Assembly (NCBI GenBank): GCA_023265025.1
Contig: JAHFUP010000013.1
Location: forward strand, 37,549 to 80,032
From: Acidimicrobiia bacterium
GTDB lineage: Bacteria > Actinomycetota > Acidimicrobiia > Acidimicrobiales > AC-14
DNA length: 42,484 bases
Direction of reading: 5' to 3'
The position numbers were made by a program, and so were the translations under genes. The notes under the pieces were generated by a model that saw nothing but the letters and a program-made list of their open reading frames with translations, was not told the DNA's origin and did no database searches. Shown in pieces: positions 39,571 to 42,484 of the stretch; position 1 is the stretch's first letter, and each line of letters begins with the position of its first letter.

Positions 39571-41093
39571 CCGGGGACGAGGTCGGGCCCCACCCGCTCG
39601 GCGCCGGTGCCCGGGTGTCCGACGTGCACGCCGTACCAGACCACCACGTCCTTGCTGTGGATGCCCTCGCCTGAGACGTACCGGTCAAGGCCGGCCCGGG
39701 CCAGGGCCGGGTCGGCCGTGAAGCCCTGGTGGTCGTCCATCTCGTCGGGGCTGTAGGCCAACACCCAGAGGTCGCCGGCACCAAAATCGTCTGCGGTGCC
39801 GTCGTCGGGCCCCGGCAAGATCGAGTACTCCCGGCCGTCACGGTCGTGGCGGACCAGCCAGTACCGGCCGTGCGCCGGGTCCCTGGGGCGCTTGACCTCG
39901 AAGCGCATGAAGTGCCAGCGGGTCTCGCCCCGTATCGGCGGGTCGTTGAACTCGCGCAGCACGTTCGACCCGGGCGCCAGGATGTCGAAGTCCAGCCGCC
40001 AGTAGGCGTGGTGGACGTGCGGCTGGCACGTCACCGAGTTGGTCCCCGCCGAGCACCCGAGCCGGGGCCGGATCGTCCCGTCGGCGGCCAGCCGCCACTC
40101 GTTGACGTACCGGTAGGGGCCGGCCTCCAGCTGGCTGGAGATCACGACCTCGTCGTCACCGGCCCACAGGGCGACGCCCCGGAACCCACCCCCGTCGGTC
40201 CCCCTCTCCAGGATGGTCTCGGGCCTCGCGGTGCACACCCGGAAGCCCGCCACCGGGTCCTCGCCCTCGGCGACGAACGCCGCCTCCTCGTAGGCCCAAT
40301 GGCGCTCGGCCCCGCCGGTCTCGTCGAAGCGGACGTTCAGGATCGGAAGGTGCGCCCGTTGCAGCACCCGGGCGCCGAGGTAGTCGACGGTGCGCAGCTC
40401 GACGCCGGAGCCGTTGGTCCCCGACGAGGCCGCCGGCCGGACGACGACCATCTCCCAGAGCAGGATCTCGCCCTGCCACACCCGCACCCGGGCCTGGCGG
40501 GCGGCGCCCGGTACGGCCGGCGCCGCGGCCTCAGTCGGGGCGCCGCACTCCTCGGTCGACGGCGCCGGCGCGTTGGCCGGCTCCCGGAGGATCTCGCCGT
40601 CGGCGGTGCGAACGCCGACGATGCGGTGCTCGCCGGCGGTCGACCGCAGGCCGACGGCCACCGCCCGGTCGAGATTCCCGTCGGGGTCGTGGAAGCTCAC
40701 CAGCGTCGGCATCGGGCGGTACGGGACCAGTTCTCCACCCTCGATGAGCACGCCGAGAATGTGGTCCTCCTTGAGCAGGTCGACCGCCCACCCGAACTCG
40801 TCGTCGGTAGGCGGCCGCTGCCACGCCGCGTTGTTCAGGGTCGAGTACTCGAGCTCGTCGAAGCGACCATCGGCCAGGATCACCCGGCCGCTGTCCATGT
40901 CCTGGATGGTGGCGGTGAATCGCTGGCCGGCCTCGACGCCCTTGTCGACCACGTCATGGGCCACGATCCACAGGTCGCGACCGGCGAAGTCCACCTGGAT
41001 CATGTCGTGGGTGAACAGGGCCTTGGTGGCCTTGGCGATCTCCTGCTCGTACTCGACCTCGGGGACGACCTCGATACGCAGCGGTTCCGGCAC
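39498..41093 (-). CDS. Copper amine oxidase-like protein with altered cofactor motif
   Basis: 531 residues. The chain follows the copper amine oxidase core: GPYRYVNEWRLAADGTIRPRLG occupies the place of the topaquinone motif, PHVHHAYWRLDFDIL (His359 and His361) that of the two copper ligands, and WYGVHVGHPGTG (His490/His493) that of the third. In active enzymes the cofactor Tyr sits in N-Y-D/E; here Tyr327 is flanked by Pro and Arg (PYR), so self-processing to topaquinone is doubtful. No signal peptide. The GTG start has TAGGTT 6 nt upstream. The gene overlaps the convergent ConA-like gene by 73 bp. It may be an inactive relative or use a different cofactor. Confidence 0.75.
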   Translation of the reverse strand: MPEPLRIEVVPEVEYEQEIAKATKALFTHDMIQVDFAGRDLWIVAHDVVDKGVEAGQRFTATIQDMDSGRVILADGRFDELEYSTLNNAAWQRPPTDDEFGWAVDLLKEDHILGVLIEGGELVPYRPMPTLVSFHDPDGNLDRAVAVGLRSTAGEHRIVGVRTADGEILREPANAPAPSTEECGAPTEAAAPAVPGAARQARVRVWQGEILLWEMVVVRPAASSGTNGSGVELRTVDYLGARVLQRAHLPILNVRFDETGGAERHWAYEEAAFVAEGEDPVAGFRVCTARPETILERGTDGGGFRGVALWAGDDEVVISSQLEAGPYRYVNEWRLAADGTIRPRLGCSAGTNSVTCQPHVHHAYWRLDFDILAPGSNVLREFNDPPIRGETRWHFMRFEVKRPRDPAHGRYWLVRHDRDGREYSILPGPDDGTADDFGAGDLWVLAYSPDEMDDHQGFTADPALARAGLDRYVSGEGIHSKDVVVWYGVHVGHPGTGAERVGPDLVPGHWHPKALPETKLLEDTPPAPAAE

Positions 41094-41099
41094 CGAACG

Positions 41100-41105
41100 A
41101 ACCTA
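41100..41105 (-). promoter_or_regulatory. Leaderless-type -10 (TAGGTT) for the amine-oxidase-like gene
   Basis: Minus-strand TAGGTT followed by exactly 6 nt and the GTG at 41093, the same hexamer and spacing as at 4703-4708. No Shine-Dalgarno. The 9-bp gap to the methyltransferase stop means the promoter lies at the very end of that gene. Confidence 0.5.
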
Positions 41106-41954
41106 TCCGGTACGGCTCCTACCGCCGGCGGGCCAGGAGATGATCGCCGCCGGTACGGTCTTCAGGGGCACGCCGAGGCCGCCGTCCCGGGGGATGAGCC
41201 AGTCGGCGAGCAGGCCGCGCAGCTCCTTGCGGACCTCCGGCGTGTCGGCCAGGCAGAGCTGGTCGCGATAGTCCTTGGCCGCGGCGGCGACGGTCTTGAA
41301 CCGGGCCCGGGCGGGGACCTCGACCACCTCGACCTCGGGCTCGATGCCCAGCTCGCGGAGGACGTCGGCCGCGTCCAGGTACGTGGCCCCCGACTTCCGG
41401 GACGTCCCGTGGAAGTGTCGCCAGAGCGGATCCATGATGGCGTCGGCGGTGTAGGCGCCCAGGTAGAGGTACGCCCGCTCGGTGGCGCATGCGTCCATCT
41501 TGGTGAGGAACCGGGCGGCGTCGGCCACCAACGTGACGACGTAGGACGAGAACACGACGTCGGCCGCCGGCACGTCGACCTCCTCCCACCGGCCCTGGAC
41601 GCAGGTCACATTGGTGAGCCCCATGGCCCGGGCCTGCCGCCGGCAGATGTCGAGCATGGCGCCGCTCGAGTCGACGGCGGTGACCGCGGCCACGTGCGGG
41701 GCGAGGGTCAGCGTGAACCGCCCGGGGCCGGACCCGACGTCGATCACCGTGGTGCGCCGCCCGGTGGCCTTGCGCAGCCGGCGGTAGAACGGGTCGCCGG
41801 CCGCGGTCGCCACGCTCATGCGGGACGCGAACCGCTTGGCCCGGCTGTCCCAGAACGCCGGCGCCAGTGGCCCACGGCCGGGATGGAGCTTCTCGGTCTC
41901 CGCCAGGCGGGCGGTCACGAGCTTGCGCCAGCGGGTGGCGGCGGGGCCGGGCAT
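41103..41954 (-). CDS. Class I SAM-dependent methyltransferase
   Basis: 283 residues. SAM-binding motif I VIDVGSGPGRF (70-80), acidic residue of motif II (VTAVDSSG, about 91-98) and motif IV region ADVVFSSYVVTLV (about 131-143) are clear. The C-terminal half is helical (VAAAAKDYRDQLCLADTPEVRKELRGLLADWL) and probably selects the substrate, which I cannot name. A CATACT hexamer stands 7 nt before the ATG at 41954. It lies just downstream of palindrome copy 5 and 9 bp upstream of the amine-oxidase-like gene. Confidence 0.9.
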   Translation of the reverse strand: MPGPAATRWRKLVTARLAETEKLHPGRGPLAPAFWDSRAKRFASRMSVATAAGDPFYRRLRKATGRRTTVIDVGSGPGRFTLTLAPHVAAVTAVDSSGAMLDICRRQARAMGLTNVTCVQGRWEEVDVPAADVVFSSYVVTLVADAARFLTKMDACATERAYLYLGAYTADAIMDPLWRHFHGTSRKSGATYLDAADVLRELGIEPEVEVVEVPARARFKTVAAAAKDYRDQLCLADTPEVRKELRGLLADWLIPRDGGLGVPLKTVPAAIISWPAGGRSRTG

Positions 41955-41961
41955 GCCCGCC

Positions 41962-41967
41962 AGTATG
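41962..41967 (-). promoter_or_regulatory. Candidate leaderless -10 (CATACT) for the methyltransferase
   Basis: Minus-strand NANNNT hexamer 7 nt before the ATG at 41954. One mismatch to TANNNT; supported by spacing only. Confidence 0.3.
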
Positions 41968-41977
41968 GGCCGGCCCC

Positions 41978-42028
41978 CGAACTGGCTGCAGTGGGCCGCG
42001 TGTCCGCGGCCAACTGCAGCCAGATGCG
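41978..42028. repeat. Palindromic repeat, copy 5, with a different core
   Basis: The ends CGAACTGGCTGCAG and CTGCAGCCAG match the family, but the centre is a GC-rich stem around TGTC instead of CTATAG. The arms are 19 bp (41982-42000 and 42005-42023) with one mismatch. It follows the stop of the minus-strand gene at 42039 by about 11 bp. It shows that the ends are conserved while the core changes but stays self-complementary. Confidence 0.85.
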
Positions 42029-42038
42029 GAGAGGATGC

Positions 42039-42484
42039 CTACGGGCCGGTGGCCTCGACCGCTGGCGTGCAGTGGACGCCGGTCACGCTGAGGGCCGTGC
42101 CGTTGCAGACGGCCACCGCGTGGCGGTCCACGGAGACCAGGGTCCCGAGGATGTTCGCCCTGCTGAGGTCGCTCTGGATGCCGCCGACGACAGGCAATGC
42201 CGCCTGCGCCCGCATGTTGATGGCGCCGACGCCACCGGCCTGGGCCGAGAACGTGTCGTCACCGTGGATGTTGCGCACCACCGGAAGCAGCTGCTTGGTC
42301 ACCGAGTCGATGCTGCGCGCCGAGGCGTTGATGTCGCCGGCGTTGCCGTTGATCTTGTCCACGGTGCCGTCGATGCTCTTGGCCGTGTCGATGATCTGCT
42401 GGGCCTGGCCCGAAAGGGGCTGGGCGGCAGCGAGGATCTCCTCGGCCATGCGTCCGGTCTCGTTGAGCTTCTGGGTCTCGTCGA
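42039..42484 (-). CDS. Unrecognised helical/coiled-coil protein, 5' end outside the window
   Basis: The frame is open to the last base of the window, so the ATG at 42449 is internal or at best one possible start. The visible 148 residues begin DETQKLNETGRMAEEILAAAQPLSGQAQQIIDTAKSIDGTVDKINGNAGDINASARSIDSVTKQL, a heptad-like helical region as in signalling or membrane-associated coiled coils, and end in a small Cys-containing segment (VCNGTALSVTGVHC; the two Cys could pair, suggesting export). No domain is recognised. Confidence 0.75.
   Translation of the reverse strand, partial: DETQKLNETGRMAEEILAAAQPLSGQAQQIIDTAKSIDGTVDKINGNAGDINASARSIDSVTKQLLPVVRNIHGDDTFSAQAGGVGAINMRAQAALPVVGGIQSDLSRANILGTLVSVDRHAVAVCNGTALSVTGVHCTPAVEATGP

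Noticed and set aside
1-42484. CRISPR arrays, tRNA genes and prophage or insertion-sequence genes
   Set aside because: I looked for regular direct repeats with spacers, cloverleaf-like segments and transposase or integrase motifs and found none. The only repeated element is the palindrome family.

Overview
The window is GC-rich, almost fully coding DNA with many GTG starts and stop/start overlaps. A WhiB regulator, an AfsR/SARP-type regulator, two TIGR03086 (mycothiol-isomerase-like DinB fold) proteins and an actinobacterial-style hybrid kinase point to a high-GC actinomycete. Acidimicrobiia or a neighbouring class is my guess, but nothing here fixes the class. I see no rRNA, tRNA, CRISPR array, transposase or phage gene.

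Layout. 1-3050: an ABC-2 export cluster (3' end of an ATPase, permease, ATPase, permease). 3146-7208: an FAD oxidoreductase, a membrane-anchored zinc peptidase, an unknown protein and a flavin amine oxidase. 7248-13205: a large AfsR/BTAD-AAA-TPR regulator, a hybrid histidine kinase and a VOC protein. 13307-16295: an AlkZ/HTH_42-like protein, a frameshifted TIGR03086 gene, a divergent WYL regulator and a small protein. 16393-20684 (minus): a tight four-gene operon of tandem zinc-ribbon membrane protein, circularly permuted ATP-grasp, alpha-E and transglutaminase. 20717-22192: an unaccompanied NuoF-like flavoprotein. 22339-27973: a complete oligopeptide ABC importer. 27983-32019: a response-regulator-like remnant, SRPBCC protein, ABC1 kinase, second TIGR03086 protein and TSUP transporter. 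32079-34279 (minus): a pair of exported, C-terminally anchored proteins (Asp-box repeat protein and Ig-like protein). 34362-36753: an SDR / QueA-like / SufR-like operon. 36748-38458: mtnA, whiB and a small protein. 38611-42484: a ConA-like protein, a degenerate copper-amine-oxidase-like protein, a methyltransferase and a partial coiled-coil protein.

Two features run through the whole window. First, a family of about 50-bp palindromes (ends CGAACTGG or CGATTTGG, usual centre CTATAG) lies at gene 3' ends at five places, with one collapsed copy. One copy encodes the last residues and the stop codons of two convergent genes at once. Second, many genes without a Shine-Dalgarno have an NANNNT hexamer 6-7 nt before the start codon, the arrangement expected of leaderless transcripts.

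The most unusual items are the palindrome family and its use as a shared gene end, the zinc-ribbon gene added to the ATP-grasp/alpha-E/transglutaminase operon, the amine-oxidase homologue with an altered cofactor motif, the high-GC3 response-regulator-like fragment without a start codon, and the single-base frameshift in the TIGR03086 gene.
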